Source: Corylus avellana | Lineage: Eukaryota > Streptophyta > Magnoliopsida > Fagales > Betulaceae | Direction of reading: 5' to 3' | DNA: 64,000 nt | NCBI RefSeq assembly: GCF_901000735.1 | Contig: NC_081547.1 | Location: forward strand, 22,498,046 to 22,562,045 | Shown here: positions 23,546 through 37,013 of the stretch, piece by piece | Layout: every line of letters starts with the position of its first letter | Position numbering within the stretch: the stretch's first letter is position 1 | Position numbers and translations under genes: made by a program | The notes under the pieces: generated by a model | Databases searched by the model: none | The model's input: the letters and a program-made list of their open reading frames with translations, nothing else | What the model was told of the DNA's origin: nothing

Positions 23546-25585
23546 CCGACAAGTGAGCTTGAAGATGGCTCATAAGATTAATAAAAGGCTTCCATTTGAG
23601 GGAGAGTGTATCAATGTAGTGATGGATATATATGTGAGTATAGAAGGATAGAGTCCCATATTGAAAATATGTAAAAAGTGTGAGCGGTTAATATAGTATT
23701 GTTAGGCCCAAACTCATAAACTTAAGCTTTGAATTATATGGTGTCTCAACATACCATGTTATAGGCTTACTAAAAGACTCCTCAATGTATCAATCGCCCT
23801 AACAGAAGATGGTGGCAATACCTCCTTCTCAAGAGTCACTCATGGGGAGGCGGTGAAGAACCACAAAAAGGTTCAAAGAAAAACCACACAAGGGTTGAGA
23901 GCTTCTCTCTCTTTTTAAGGGAGAGAAAAGCTTGACAATTAGTGACATTTTAGGAGTGTTAGAATTGTAACAAGTGAAACTATTATTTTTGTAATTTAAT
24001 GTTATTAATTAACTTCAATCCACTAAAAATTAAAAGAGTTATATATGACATATTAGCCTGGACATTGAATTTGGGAATCATAAAAACAAATAGATTAATT
24101 AAAATAATTTGTTTGCTATTAAATCTATAGGATAAGCTTTGAATATCAGCAAAAACCGTTTCCATTTGTAGTGGTTGAGCAAAAGTGTGAGAATTTGAAT
24201 AGGAATAATTAAGTTGAAAGCTAAAGGAACTTTCTTAAGCTCAAATATTCCAATGACAATAAGAAGCATCAACACGAAGGAAAAAATTGTTAAATAATGC
24301 TCTAAAAATAATAATATTGCATCCCTAATAACCAAAATTAGAATTAATAACCAAAATTTAACATTTTAAATGGTTTTGGGTGACTGCTTTTTGTTATTTA
24401 ATATTAGTTTAATTCGATCCTTCCTCTATAAACTTTTTTTTTCCTTTTCATTATTATTATTATTTATATTTTTTGCTATTATTTTCTAAGATATTTTCGC
24501 AAAAAGATTTTTCAAATTAAATTATAATGTAGTCATTGAAACGAAACATGAGAATCGGGAGAAGAATAGTTAAGTTGGAAGCTAAAGGCGAAACTTTCTT
24601 AAGCTCAAATATTCCAATGAAAATAACAATTAAGCATTACCACTATATAAAAAAAAATTTGTCAAATAATGTAATAAAAATAATAATATTACATCTCAAA
24701 TACCCAAAATTTAACATTTTAAATGGTTTTAAGATGTCTAACATAGTTAATTAGGCCAAAACGTATCAACCTTTTTCTTTTGTTATTTAATGTTAGTTTA
24801 ATTCCATCCACTCAAAACCATCACCGATAGCCAAAAATCAGTAGTGTTTAAAATTAATAGATTCCTCTATAACCCTTCTTTTATTTATTATTATTTTATC
24901 TTTTTTTCATTCTTTTCTAAGACGTTTTCGTGTAAAAAATAACAATAAAATGAAAAACCCGCACTTTTTTTTATTTTATATCTATATATATGGGTACGTA
25001 AGATAAAATTTCATTGAAACTAAAAAAAAAAAAAGTATGTAATAAGGGGATGGGAAACCTCAACAAACACCCCAATAAAGTTAATATAATGCTCAAGAAA
25101 ATCATAAAGAAATATAAATGGATCAAAGAATTGGTCCAATCCAAATGATCCAATATCTTATTGACCCAAAGGCCAAAAAAAGGGTTGTCAAATCGATGGT
25201 ATTTGAAGCATTGCAAAGTGAGGAGTCATTTGCAGCGTTAAGGGAGCTTGGATGCCACTGCATGCAGGAAAGATTATATTGAGACCGACATAAGTGATAA
25301 TGTTGAAGAGGATCGCCATGAGAGGTGTCAAGTGGTTGTTGTACGTGCAGAAGCAAAAAGGGGAAACGTACATCTACTGCAGAGAGACAGCAAAGAGAGT
25401 GGAGGAGGAAGGAGATATGCGTAGCAGATGGAGGGCTCAATGGTTGAAGGTGGAGGGTGGAGAGGGATAGATATGACTTCCAAAAAGGGCAAAAAAAAAA
25501 ACAAAAATTGAAAAATAAAAATGAGAAGAAAAGGGAAAAACGAGAGAAGGAAGGCGGAGGTAGGAAGAGGTAATATGAGAGGTAA

Positions 25586-25685
25586 NNNNNNNNNNNNNNN
25601 NNNNNNNNNNNNNNNNNNNNNNNNNNNNNNNNNNNNNNNNNNNNNNNNNNNNNNNNNNNNNNNNNNNNNNNNNNNNNNNNNNNNN
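25586..25685. other. 100-N assembly gap at the junction of the two copies
   Basis: A run of exactly 100 N, the usual placeholder for a scaffold join of unknown size. The first block ends at the last base before it and the second block begins at the first base after it. Confidence 0.98.
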
Positions 25686-27436
25686 GGTCTCGTGGAGTCC
25701 CAACAATGGTCCAAGTGTAATACCCAAGGAAAAGCGCTACCTACATTTACGCTATTACCTCAAAATGACTAGTCAATTTGAAGCTTTTCTAGAATTCATT
25801 ATAAAGCTCAATTTCACCTAGTAATTAGGTAATGTGTAGCACACATAATTATCTTTATAAACCATCTACTCTATTTAAGCTTCTTCTCATCTTCTCAATA
25901 TGGGACCAGTATGTTACACCAACTGATTGAGTTTCGGCGGTGTCCCGGTAAAGCCTTTGCGGTGGCCCGACCATGACCCCGCGAAGTCCGAGCAGTGGCC
26001 TAGTGACTTCCAACTAGGTCTCGGCAGGTCCCAGTGAAGTCCTGGCAGAGTCCTGACAATGTCTCGATTGGGTTTGTTGATTTGAAACGAGACGCTCAAA
26101 CTTGGAAAATAGTTTACGATTTTCAAAAATATAAACCATTTTCTGAAAATTAAATAGGCTTTTTCGGTCAAACCGAAAATATTTTTCCGTTAACTATTAT
26201 TTTCAATCACACCAATCACCCAAAAATACGAAAAATATTTTTTAAAAATCATTTTATGCTAACCTATTGTTAAACATTAGCCCTTTCACATTATCATTAT
26301 TTATACATTATCCCATCCATCCACTTCTAGGTTACACTTTCTCATACCATAGCATCATTTTATTTATTGAAAATAATACTTGAAATTTATACAAGATTTT
26401 GCTTAATTATTTGATGTTGGGTGACTATTTAATTAACACCTATGACATCTTGCTTCTATTTTAGAATTAGATCTAAGCCCGGCTAAATTATCACTTAATG
26501 CAGAATTATCACCTATGACATTCATTCTCGCATATGAATTCAAACTCTCCTTTAAGTAATAGATGAGATCCAACACGTTGAAATACGAGGTAAATGATGA
26601 AAACAAAGTTCGAATGATCACCACTTATCCTAAAAGTTTAAATTGATAAAAATAAATTAATTTAATAATTTCATTTATATTTTAATAAGTCCCATGTTTT
26701 TTAATGAGTAGTTGCACAATTTCTTCGTGCAGAATTTGATAATTAATGCAATCAAATTCAATTGGTAGACAACAACTGCCTCTGCTTGGTGGTTGTTGTC
26801 TTTGTTTATAAATGTACCTAGTCATCATAAACATTCACATTGCAATTGAAGAACACAAAGACAAATGTCAAACGATCGATCGAGATGCATCGAATTGCTT
26901 GGAAGTGAAATTTGGATCCAAAATTTCAAAAATCACTCTAGTTAAGGATGTTTTTGAGTGCTTAAAAATCTGCATATGAATTTGCACTAAAAACAAAAAC
27001 TATCATCACATGGCGATGGTGAAGGGGGGGATGAAGGGGGATGATAAAAAGATAGTCAAAAGAAAATGAAGGGATAGCTAGCTAATCAAAGAGGACCCTT
27101 CTTTTTATTCATGCCTGCCTGCCGTGGACGGTGGCTAACCATGTGGGCCGGGGCTCACTGTTTGAGATATAACATCGTTTGTCTTTGTCATGTCCATGTG
27201 AAGGGATGGGGGAAGGAGAAGAAAAATGGAAAATGCATGTTACATGCATGCATATCATTTCTTCTGCGTCCTTGTATATCTTTGTCTCTAGACATAGAAA
27301 ATTAAGTTCGTGTCTTGTCTACAGTCGCTCTAATGATATTAAGCGTTTTCAAAGGTAAGTTGTACCTAAGATTTGTATTATTGAGTATCACTGCAACAAA
27401 TTGTTTCTTTTCTCGGCGTTTGTTTAAAACATCTAA

Positions 27437-28236
27437 GGGATAAATGTAAAATTGGTCTTTGTGGTTGGCCTAAATTACAAATCACTCCATGTAGTATAAA
27501 AAATAATTTATATGTCTCTATAATTGGCTTAAATTACAAATTACTCTCTGTATTATAAAAAATAATTTATAGGTCCTCAATGTATGCCAAAATAACAATT
27601 TACTCCATGAAATCAATTAATTTTTGTTAAGTAAACTAACAAAATCTGTCACTTTGCCACGTCATACCCAATAAAAACGCTGCACGTATTATTATTAATT
27701 TGACTTTCAAAAATGACAATTAGAATTTTACACATCATTTTACGACGCTAGCTAAGATTCACACTTTAGCCCTCACTCCACGTCGTACAATTATAGTAAA
27801 TTAACCTAATATCTTATATCCTCAAAATTTTACCCTGTATACAACCCTCCCTCATCTTCATCTTCCTCAGCTGCTTCACAAAATATGACCGTCAAATTAT
27901 CGCAAAATGCTCACAGTCGTGACAAGCTAGGAAGATGAAAATGAGGGAAGGTTACTCACATGGAGTAAAATTTTGAAGATAGAAGAGATTATGTTAATTT
28001 ACTGTAGCAGTATGATGTGACAAAGTAATGGATTATGTTAAGTTACTTAACGTAAATTAATTTTTGGGAGTAAACTGTTATTTTAACCTACCCTAAGGAC
28101 CTATAAATTATTTTTTATACCACAGGGATCGATTTGTAATTTAGGCCAACTATATGGATGTATAAATTATTTGTTATATCACATGGAGTGATTTGTCATT
28201 TAGGCCAACCACAGGGTCCAATTTTACATGTATCCC
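27437..28236. mobile_element. Mutator-like MITE (copy 2)
   Basis: Same element as 20087-20886, displaced by 7350 bp, with one substitution (GACGAGCTAG to GACAAGCTAG). Confidence 0.65.
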
Positions 28237-29302
28237 AAACATCAAATGCACCAACAAATAAACACCCAAAAATCAACCGATTCCCGGCGTTTAAAAAATG
28301 CTAGAAATCACCCCCATTTTTTCTTTTTTATTTATTCATTTATTTATTTATTTTGGCCCTTAATGGGTAATGTTGCAAGCAATTTTGTGATCAAGTCACA
28401 GAGGGTGCAAGTTATGGGTTGGACTAAAATATCTTGGTATAGTATTAAGGGTACATTTGGCATTGCAATTTCATAGACAAAATGAGTGATTTTAAACTAA
28501 ATTGTAAAAAAATAGATTGTTTATGATTGCGTTTTTTAAATTTTGCAATTTGAAAATGTAGGAAATCTGCATTTTCAATCGCATGTAAGGAGCTGTTTTT
28601 TTGAAAACACACAATGATAAAAGCTAAATTGTGATTTTAAAGGTTAAACTATGATTTTGCCAAATGCTTAACTACGTTTTTAAAAATCACATTTTCAAAT
28701 CGTACTTCTTGAAATCACAAGTACAAACAAACCTTAAATCAATGAATATTAATAAATGAATGAAATCGTCAAAAGAAACAAAATGACTACCATCAAATTA
28801 ACGTCATTTTTAAATAAGATGGGATAAAAAGGGTTGTAGCTTTGTGCATGGAAAGTTTAATTCATTTGGCCATGACCAACCTAAAAAAAATAAAAAATAA
28901 ATAAAAAGGGAAAGCTAGCCTTGTTGAGGATCTTTGCATGAGCTAGTGGCCACTCATGATCTTCTCCTGGTTTCTGATCATCCAATGATGAACAGATCCA
29001 GGAACGAGTGTGAGATTGAACCATGCACTTACAAATGCCATATGGATTTGTCCCCCCATGATTTGGAGTTTTGGACATATATAACATTAATATTCTTTCT
29101 AGTTATGAGCACTTTTGACCGCCTGGATATATATATATGGTTTCTCAAAGAAATTTCCCAAGTTCAAAGTACCCCAATCATTTCCGCATCTTCTCTTCAT
29201 TAACTTCTTCGAAGTGGGAAGAACTATGAAGTTCCTATTGAAATTTGTTTGTAAGTGCCGCAAATTATAAGAACATCCATTAATATGGACAAATAGTTTA
29301 CG

Positions 29303-29353
<51 letters not shown>

Positions 29354-30573
29354 CGAAAAGTAAAGAAAATTTTTCTGTCTAAACCCAAAAATCTTTTCAG
29401 TCGTGTGAAACAAGAAAAAAAAACGTTTTACATGCCTAAACTCATTTGAACTTTAAAAAAGAAAATGGTGTATATGCAAGTACATATCTAGAGCATCTCT
29501 GGCAGTGTTTCTAAATTAATTTTTTAGTTAAATTTAACTATTTTGCTAACTTTTATTGCTCCAACAGATACTGTAAAATAGAAGGTTTTTCTTCTATTGC
29601 TACAATGAACTTTCATATTTACAAGTTACTGAAACAACTTATAAGTAATATTTTATTATATTTTATATTTTTTCTATTTTTTTAATCTTTTCTCTCTCAT
29701 TCTCTCTTTATTTTTTTTATGAGGAAGATAAGAAAATGATAAAAAAACTAATAAAATAATACTAAAAAATAATATTTAATTATAGTAGATAGTTAAAATA
29801 GATGTTCTCGTTGGAATGTGTAGTGAAAAATTAGTAGTTAAAATGAAAAAAATTGTATTTTGAGTAATAAAACGAAAACTCTTGCTCAAGATACTTTGAA
29901 AAAGTGTAGCTAAAGTTAAAAAAAATAAAAATAAAAATTGATTTTAAGTGACTAAAATAACATCAACGGCTGAAAATGCGCTGAAATTATCAATTTTATA
30001 AGGTTTGAAGAAAGTGGGCGGCGGGCCAGGGGACAAAATCAATCAATTCCCATGTACATAAAGAATCATGAGGCATGAGTTTAGAATAGGAGAATTAATG
30101 GACCCCACCATCATGTTTTCAAAGAGTGAAAAATAGGTTGTTTTAATAATTTTGGACGTACGAGAAAAAAAGCTGGAGGCAGAAGTACTGCTGCCCATCA
30201 TCCCTCTCCCCACATCCAAATATTTGACATGAACAAAAGCTAGACACGGAGAACATCTTAGGACAAACAACTCTCTTGTCATATTTGTCTTGTATTGAAA
30301 TGTTAATGTAACAAATAGATGGTTTCTTTATTACGTGTCTTATCTTTATTACATGTCTTATCGAAAACACTCACCTGCCTTACGTTTTTTAGGATTACTT
30401 ATTCACATGTTCATTTTACACTAATTGACGTGATGTACTTTAACTAGTTTTTTTTTTTTTTTTTGTGTTTTTTTTCCTAAGTGGCTGACAACCTGACATG
30501 AGAAGTTACTTAAAACACGTCATTTTTTTTTTTTTTTTTTAAGTGGAGCAAGCAAACCCACATAGCCCACAAG

Positions 30574-30895
30574 TAGGGGTGGGAGTCGGATAATTTCGTT
30601 ACAAAAATGAGGTTTTCGCATTTTTCACCGCTATTGTCGGTAAAGTCAAAATTTTCACCGACTTATTCCGCCAACTTTTTGTTTAATTACTAAATGGCGG
30701 TTGGTAATGTCGGTAAGCAAAGAAATGGAAAATTGGTCAGCAAAGTTAGTCGATTCGGTTACAAAATTTTATTCTGCCTATCGAATGAGTTTGTCGAAAA
30801 TAGAAAAAGTCTACCGCCTACCGGCTATCGGTTAAACAGGGTCGGTAGGTATCGATCGGTTCTTAGTCGGTAGGCGGTTAATTTGCCCACTCTTA
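30574..30895. mobile_element. hAT-type MITE (copy 2)
   Basis: Identical copy of the element at 23224-23545, with the same imperfect 8-bp flanks. Confidence 0.65.
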
Positions 30896-33159
30896 CCGAC
30901 AAGTGAGCTTGAAGATGGCTCATAAGATTAATAAAAGGCTTCCATTTGAGGGAGAGTGTATCAATGTAGTGATGGATATATATGTGAGTATAGAAGGATA
31001 GAGTCCCATATTGAAAATATGTAAAAAGTGTGAGCGGTTAATATAGTATTGTTAGGCCCAAACTCATAAACTTAAGCTTTGAATTATATGGTGTCTCAAC
31101 ATACCATGTTATAGGCTTACTAAAAGACTCCTCAATGTATCAATCGCCCTAACAGAAGATGGTGGCAATACCTCCTTCTCAAGAGTCACTCATGGGGAGG
31201 CGGTGAAGAACCACAAAAAGGTTCAAAGAAAAACCACACAAGGGTTGAGAGCTTCTCTCTCTTTTTAAGGGAGAGAAAAGCTTGACAATTAGTGACATTT
31301 TAGGAGTGTTAGAATTGTAACAAGTGAAACTATTATTTTTGTAATTTAATGTTATTAATTAACTTCAATCCACTAAAAATTAAAAGAGTTATATATGACA
31401 TATTAGCCTGGACATTGAATTTGGGAATCATAAAAACAAATAGATTAATTAAAATAATTTGTTTGCTATTAAATCTATAGGATAAGCTTTGAATATCAGC
31501 AAAAACCGTTTCCATTTGTAGTGGTTGAGCAAAAGTGTGAGAATTTGAATAGGAATAATTAAGTTGAAAGCTAAAGGAACTTTCTTAAGCTCAAATATTC
31601 CAATGACAATAAGAAGCATCAACACGAAGGAAAAAATTGTTAAATAATGCTCTAAAAATAATAATATTGCATCCCTAATAACCAAAATTAGAATTAATAA
31701 CCAAAATTTAACATTTTAAATGGTTTTGGGTGACTGCTTTTTGTTATTTAATATTAGTTTAATTCGATCCTTCCTCTATAAACTTTTTTTTTTCCTTTTC
31801 ATTATTATTATTATTTATATTTTTTGCTATTATTTTCTAAGATATTTTCGCAAAAAGATTTTTCAAATTAAATTATAATGTAGTCATTGAAACGAAACAT
31901 GAGAATCGGGAGAAGAATAGTTAAGTTGGAAGCTAAAGGCGAAACTTTCTTAAGCTCAAATATTCCAATGAAAATAACAATTAAGCATTACCACTATATA
32001 AAAAAATTTGTCAAATAATGTAATAAAAATAATAATATTACATCTCAAATAACCAAAATTTAACATTTTAAATGGTTTTAAGATGTCTAACATAGTTAAT
32101 TAGGCCAAAACGTATCAACCTTTTTCTTTTGTTATTTAATGTTAGTTTAATTCGATCCACTCAAAACCATCACCGATAGCCAAAAATCAGTAGTGTTTAA
32201 AATTAATAGATTCCTCTATAACCCTTCTTTTATTTATTATTATTTTATCTTTTTTTCATTCTTTTCTAAGACGTTTTCGTGTAAAAAATAATAATAAAAT
32301 GAAAAGCCCGCACTTTTTTTTATTATATATATATATATATATATATGGGTACGTAAGATAAAATTTCATTGAAACTAAAAAAAAAAAAAGTATGTAATAA
32401 GGGGATGGAAAACCTCAACAAACACCCCAATAAAGTTAATATAATGCTCAAGAAAATCATAAAGAAATATAAATGGATCAAAGAATTGGTCCAATCCAAA
32501 TTATCCAATATCTTATTGACCCAAAGGCCAAAAAAAGGGTTGTCAAATCGATGGTATTTGAAGCATTGCAAAGTGAGGAGTCATTTTCAGCGTTAAGGGA
32601 GCTTGGATGCCACTTCATGCAGGAAAGATTATATTGAGACCGACATAAGTGATAGTGTTGAAGAGGATCGCCATGAGAGGTGTCAAGTGGTTGTTGTACG
32701 TGCAGAAGCAAAAAGGGGAAACGTACATCTACTGCAGAGAGACAGCGAAGAGAGTGGAGGAGGAAGGAGATATGCGTAGCAGATGGAGGGCTCAATGGTT
32801 GAAGGTGGAGGGTGGAGAGGGATAGATATGACTTCCAAAAAGGGCAAAAAAAAAAAAACAAAAATTGAAAAATAAAAATGAGAAGAAAAGGGAAAAACGA
32901 GAGAAGGAAGGCGGAGGTAGGAAGAGGTAATATGAGAGGTAATATTATTATGTTAGACATCCTAGGAAGTATGATTAAATGCCTAGAAGTATATATTATT
33001 TGGTAGTTAGTAAATATTAGTAGTGAAGTGTTCGGAAAATTATATCATGGAACATAACTTGGCAAGTGAGACTGCCAGAAAGTCCCGACAAATATGTCCG
33101 TCAAGAAGTCCTAGCATATAATAATTTACCGGATTTATAATTTATTGGCACATTTTCGT

Positions 33160-33375
33160 GTGGCAGAGAGTGTGGTAGATTCTGACACATAATTGTGTCA
33201 AAATTTGCCACACTCTCTGGCATTTTTATGCGCCAGAATCTCCTACTCCCTAGCACATAATGTGTGCCTAAATCTCTCATACTCTCTAGCATTTTCATGC
33301 ACCTGAATCTCCTACTCTCTATCTCATAATATGTGCTTGAATCTCTCACACTCTCTGGCCTTTTCATGCGCCAAA
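33160..33375. repeat. 69-bp tandem repeat, about three degenerate units
   Basis: Words such as CTCTCTGGCATTTTTATGCG, ATCTCCTACT and TAATGTGTGC recur with a period of 69 bp. Because 69 is divisible by three, the minus strand stays open with a 23-residue periodicity. There is no known protein family; I treat it as a non-coding tandem array. Confidence 0.7.
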
Positions 33376-35905
33376 GTTTCATCTAATTATGCTGCAAAAT
33401 CAACATGTGTGTCCTCTTGCATCCATACAATGTTTTTTTTTTTTCTTAAACATCCCAACAACGTTATTAAAACCACTAGAATGGAATAATTATAAGGTTC
33501 AATAATATAATATTAACCTCTTTTAACTAATGTTAAATAGAACACCATCCAAGTTTTAGGGTATACACTTTTTCCAAGTAGATTTTGATTGATGATGATA
33601 TATAGTACTGAGTAGCAAACAATGTTTGACTGGCTGGATCTCTCCAATCAAACATCCTAATCCATGTAGATATAAGCAGATCTATTTTGCCAGACAATGA
33701 CATGGCAAAAGGGCTTAACATATATGAACATGTGGGTCCAAAGTGTTGGATCCACTAAGCCTTTTCATGAGCATGATAATAAAAAATTAAAGTAGATTAG
33801 CCTCACACTTCAAAAGTGAGAGGGAAAGTTCATTTTCATCATGTGACTAGTAGCATAGCCTCAAAAAGGAAAATGCTTTACTTATAGAAGAATTATACTC
33901 CAAAATATCAATTCAAGCATATACCAACAAATATGATGATAGAGATTTCTGTTAATGGTGGGATGGTGCTAATCATTATTGTCTGTAATTATAGTTTAAC
34001 ACGATCGTAATCGATCTTATTATATCGTCACAAATCAGCTAAAAAGATCATACAATTTATGAAGCAAATAATATTGGCCCTCATTTACATTACACGAAAC
34101 TACAACGCATATACTGTATTTTTTTTACAACACATGAGCGAGGATTATTGTCTCTGCGTCTGCGGCCGGCGCGTGAGGCAGAGGCCTAGAAGCCCCACAC
34201 ATGCAAGTTGAGCTCAATTTGAGTAGAAGCCTCCAACTGTGAATAATTCACCTAGTGATTAGTTGATTACTGTTGAGAGTTTAAAAAAAAAAAACCCTGT
34301 TTATGGAATAAAGGCTAAACAGCTGCATGTGGTATTTTTATATTTTATATGCTGCCTAATGGAAACAGGATTGAGAGGGATTTGGTTAAATCATTGACTC
34401 AAATGACAAATCTGTATCCAACAGAGGGGAGGGGAAAAACGACCAGAAGAGTTAAGTAATGCTGTGTAAAATTAAGAAGTCGTTTTTTCCTTGAGTTTGT
34501 CTTTTGCTAAGTTGTGGAAAACAAAATGGGTATGACTTAATGGTTAAGTTGTCTGTTATATGACAGACAATAAAAATCAGTCATTAAATCAGTACTTTCA
34601 TATTTGGATTAATGCGAAACTTTCCCTTAGCGCCTTATCTACTCTTTGCTTCTTCCAATCAATAGTCTAACAAAGAATAAACTACGGTGGAGAAAATCTC
34701 ATATACTTGTCTTTTCTTCTTGTAATTTATTTATGAAAAATAATAATTAAAAAATGAGTATGAGTATGTGGGTCAAAAGTGATGCTTTCCAAGCAAAGGA
34801 GCTGAGCTAAGGTGGAAGAGATAACAAAGCTGTCAAGTCTAAAATCAGCAGGAAAAAGCAGGTGAGAAAACAATGAAATGGCATCATCATGGGCTCCGTA
34901 ATTTCCATATTTGGCAGCATCTGAATGAAAACTCATTGTGCAAGACACGTATCGACTCTATGGTTCGAAAAAAAAAAAGTAATAACACTAGATTCCAATT
35001 TTTATTTCTTCAATGTTTGCCTCTTTTCTCCCATTCGTATGCCCCAAGGAAGGTATAGACCATAGAGGCTCATATGAGTTTAATAAATTGGATTAGATAA
35101 GTTTTTTCTAATCCAATTTGAACAAAAACTTTGTTCAATTAATAATACACAAACTCTAAACATGCTTATACTTAGAGCTGTTAATTTTTGATATTACTCA
35201 TGAACTCGATACGAACCCAACACAAAATTAGAGTGTTATAATTGGAATGTATAATCCATTTAATTAAATGGATCGGATTATAATTAACCTTTGTATTCTT
35301 ATACTCTTGCCTTAACATCACCCGACTTTTTGTCACGATCCGCAAATCCAGCGACCATGAATTACTTGGAGAGTGGCTCTACAAAAAAGAAGCGTAGAAC
35401 CTAGGAATCAAGAAGTACAGAGGACTTTGGCTGTTTGGCACCTGACATTGCCGGATGCGACTATAATTGCTAAGCAGATTCATGCACGCGTACCGATTTG
35501 AACATCACTACAAATAGTAGAAGAAAGATCACCGACATTGTTATTGTCTTGATCACTTTTGTCTTCCAATCTTTTTCCTAGAATAATCCGAGATTGTAAA
35601 ATCCTATGTTCTTTCCCAACAATTCCACCCTCTGGGGTCCCCAGAATTGTACCTTTTAAATTCTAGCTCTCGCCCACTTCCCGGAGCTTCAAAACTTGGC
35701 CTATTTAATCGCACCCACAAAAGGGGAAGGGGGAAAAAGAAAAAAGGAAAAGATTGAGTTGAGCTCTGTCTTTCTCATGATGTTCTTGTTTCGCATGCTC
35801 TAGTAGTGGGTTGTATATAACAGAAAATCGAAGAACATTATTACATATTTCTCTCGATTGATCTAAATAAACAAAAAGTTGCCTTAGCAAATTTTAGAAG
35901 TTTGC
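33376..35905. other. Intergenic region downstream of the ERF gene
   Basis: AT-rich DNA with no recognisable gene. A 200-bp GC-richer patch around 34140-34220 and a 200-bp stretch near 34780-34950 have mixed composition, but I could not match either to a family, tRNA or known miRNA. Confidence 0.4.
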
Positions 35906-36727
35906 CTACATGTTAATAATGTCAGAGCCCTGTGTTGGAACGACATTGCAGAGCTCAATCGAGCCATAATAAAGCAATTCCTCAATCATCTGCTCTATAT
36001 GGTCGTCTTCAAGAGGCTTATACTGCTGATGATCCATACTCTCAAGTACTTGACCCGCCCCGCAACCCGTTTCGCCGCTGTTTCCGGCAATCCCATTACT
36101 GCCCGCCGCGAAATGGGTGTACTCTGCCTCTTGGGGCTCTTTCTTTGCGGATGTTTTGGCCATTATTTTGAGGGATTCCATGTGACATTTGTGTAGCTTG
36201 GCTGTCAAAGTTGCAGAAAGAAGCTTGGAGGATGAATTTGATTCAGACTCGTTGGGATTGTATGGGAAATTTGTACGTGCTTTTGGCCCGCACATGAGCC
36301 TTGCTGCTTCATCATACGCTCGTGCTGCGTCCTCTGCCGTTTCGAATGTGCCTAGCCATACTCTTGTCTTCCTGAACATGACAAACACACAAACGAAACG
36401 TTTCTTCAGTACAAAAAAACTAGAGAATTCACTCCGCAAGATGCATAAATGGGAGCTTCAATTGCTTCTTATAATAAAAACTAAATCATTGAAAATGTAT
36501 CTGTCAGTCTCACTACCAATTCTCCTTTCTAAAACAAAATATAATCAAGACGTTTCTTTCAGTAGAAAGGAATAGCGTAGAAACGTTGCTTTTGATGCAA
36601 AGTAAAAAAGAGAAACATCTCTCAGAGCTGGGAGGGGGAATTACAGTAGAGGGTGGCGAATTTCGGAGACCCAAGAGCCCCAATGCCTCTGACGGACGCC
36701 TCGATATCGTTTCTGAGGTCTGGCCAT
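35906..36727 (-). CDS. AP2/ERF transcription factor, ERF003-like
   Basis: Two exons (36645-36727 and 35906-36371) with a 273-nt intron, donor CTACT|GTAATT and acceptor ATGTTCAG|GAAG, give 182 residues. The protein opens [20 protein letters not shown] and continues through SEIRHPLL and [20 protein letters not shown] to NFPY near residue 64: one complete AP2 domain that binds GCC-box-like DNA in the nucleus. After it come [19 protein letters not shown] and, near the end, [19 protein letters not shown] with [10 protein letters not shown], both characteristic of ERF003-type group V proteins. The intron interrupts the AP2 domain, as usual for this group and for the related SHINE/WIN factors of cuticle biology. 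I favour ERF003 over SHINE because the C-terminal blocks match the former. The acidic C-terminal block may be an activation region. Confidence 0.93.
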
Positions 36728-36827
36728 GGTGTTTTCCAAGAGAAACGTTTCGAAAACTTCCCGGAGCTGATTTTTTAAAGAGGTGCTAGCGGTTAGAGAA
36801 GTGACTGAAGTGGTATCAGCAAAGGAG

Positions 36828-36835
36828 TTTATATA
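36828..36835 (-). promoter_or_regulatory. TATA box of the ERF003-like gene
   Basis: The minus strand reads GCGTATATAAACTCC, a consensus TATATAAA about 100 bp upstream of the ATG at 36727. This predicts a transcription start near 36798 and a leader of about 70 nt. Confidence 0.65.
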
Positions 36836-36961
36836 CGCCTCTTTTGCGGCCTTCTAGCAATCTAGCTAGCAAGCAATTTCACAACGATGGGCCCCACACG
36901 GGTTTTAGTCCTCCTGTTTTTTTCTTGAATGTTTTTTTTTTTCAATTTTTTTTTTTTTTTT

Positions 36962-37013
<52 letters not shown>

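Larger units (their letters stand above)
18336..25585. repeat. First copy of a 7.25-kb near-identical block (contig end)
   Basis: This block aligns at a constant offset of 7350 to 25686-32942 and stops exactly at the N gap. It contains no protein gene I can recognise: AT-rich DNA with MITEs, a hAT-type MITE, an (AT)n tract at 21956-22002 and poly-T runs. Short open frames occur identically in both copies but show no family similarity. By eye the copies differ at about 16 positions in the first ~360 bp, at two substitutions and one homopolymer length in the central ~5.7 kb, and at about 12 positions in the last ~950 bp. Confidence 0.9.
25686..32942. repeat. Second copy of the 7.25-kb block (contig start)
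   Basis: Near-identical to 18336-25585, in direct orientation. It contains the second copies of the MITEs (27437-28236, 28448-28734, 29491-29986, 30574-30895). It has no recognisable gene. Beyond 32942 the sequence continues into unique DNA, whereas the first copy ends in the gap. The pattern fits one locus represented twice by overlapping contig ends. Confidence 0.9.

Noticed and set aside
19083..25216. Repeated small open frames (60-89 codons) present in both 7.25-kb copies
   Set aside because: Conservation between copies only reflects the block's duplication. None resembles a known protein and several overlap MITEs.
18336..32942. The pair of 7.25-kb blocks as LTRs of a giant retrotransposon
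   Set aside because: There is no internal domain between them, no primer-binding site or polypurine tract, no TG..CA ends, and the only thing separating them is the assembly gap.
33101..33382. 93-codon minus-strand frame with 23-residue repeats as a repeat protein
   Set aside because: The openness follows from a 69-bp tandem repeat. No signal sequence, promoter or known family supports a gene.
34727..34950. Possible MIR172-type precursor because of TGATGATGCC-like words
   Set aside because: The mature miRNA sequence is not matched and no complementary arm is present nearby.
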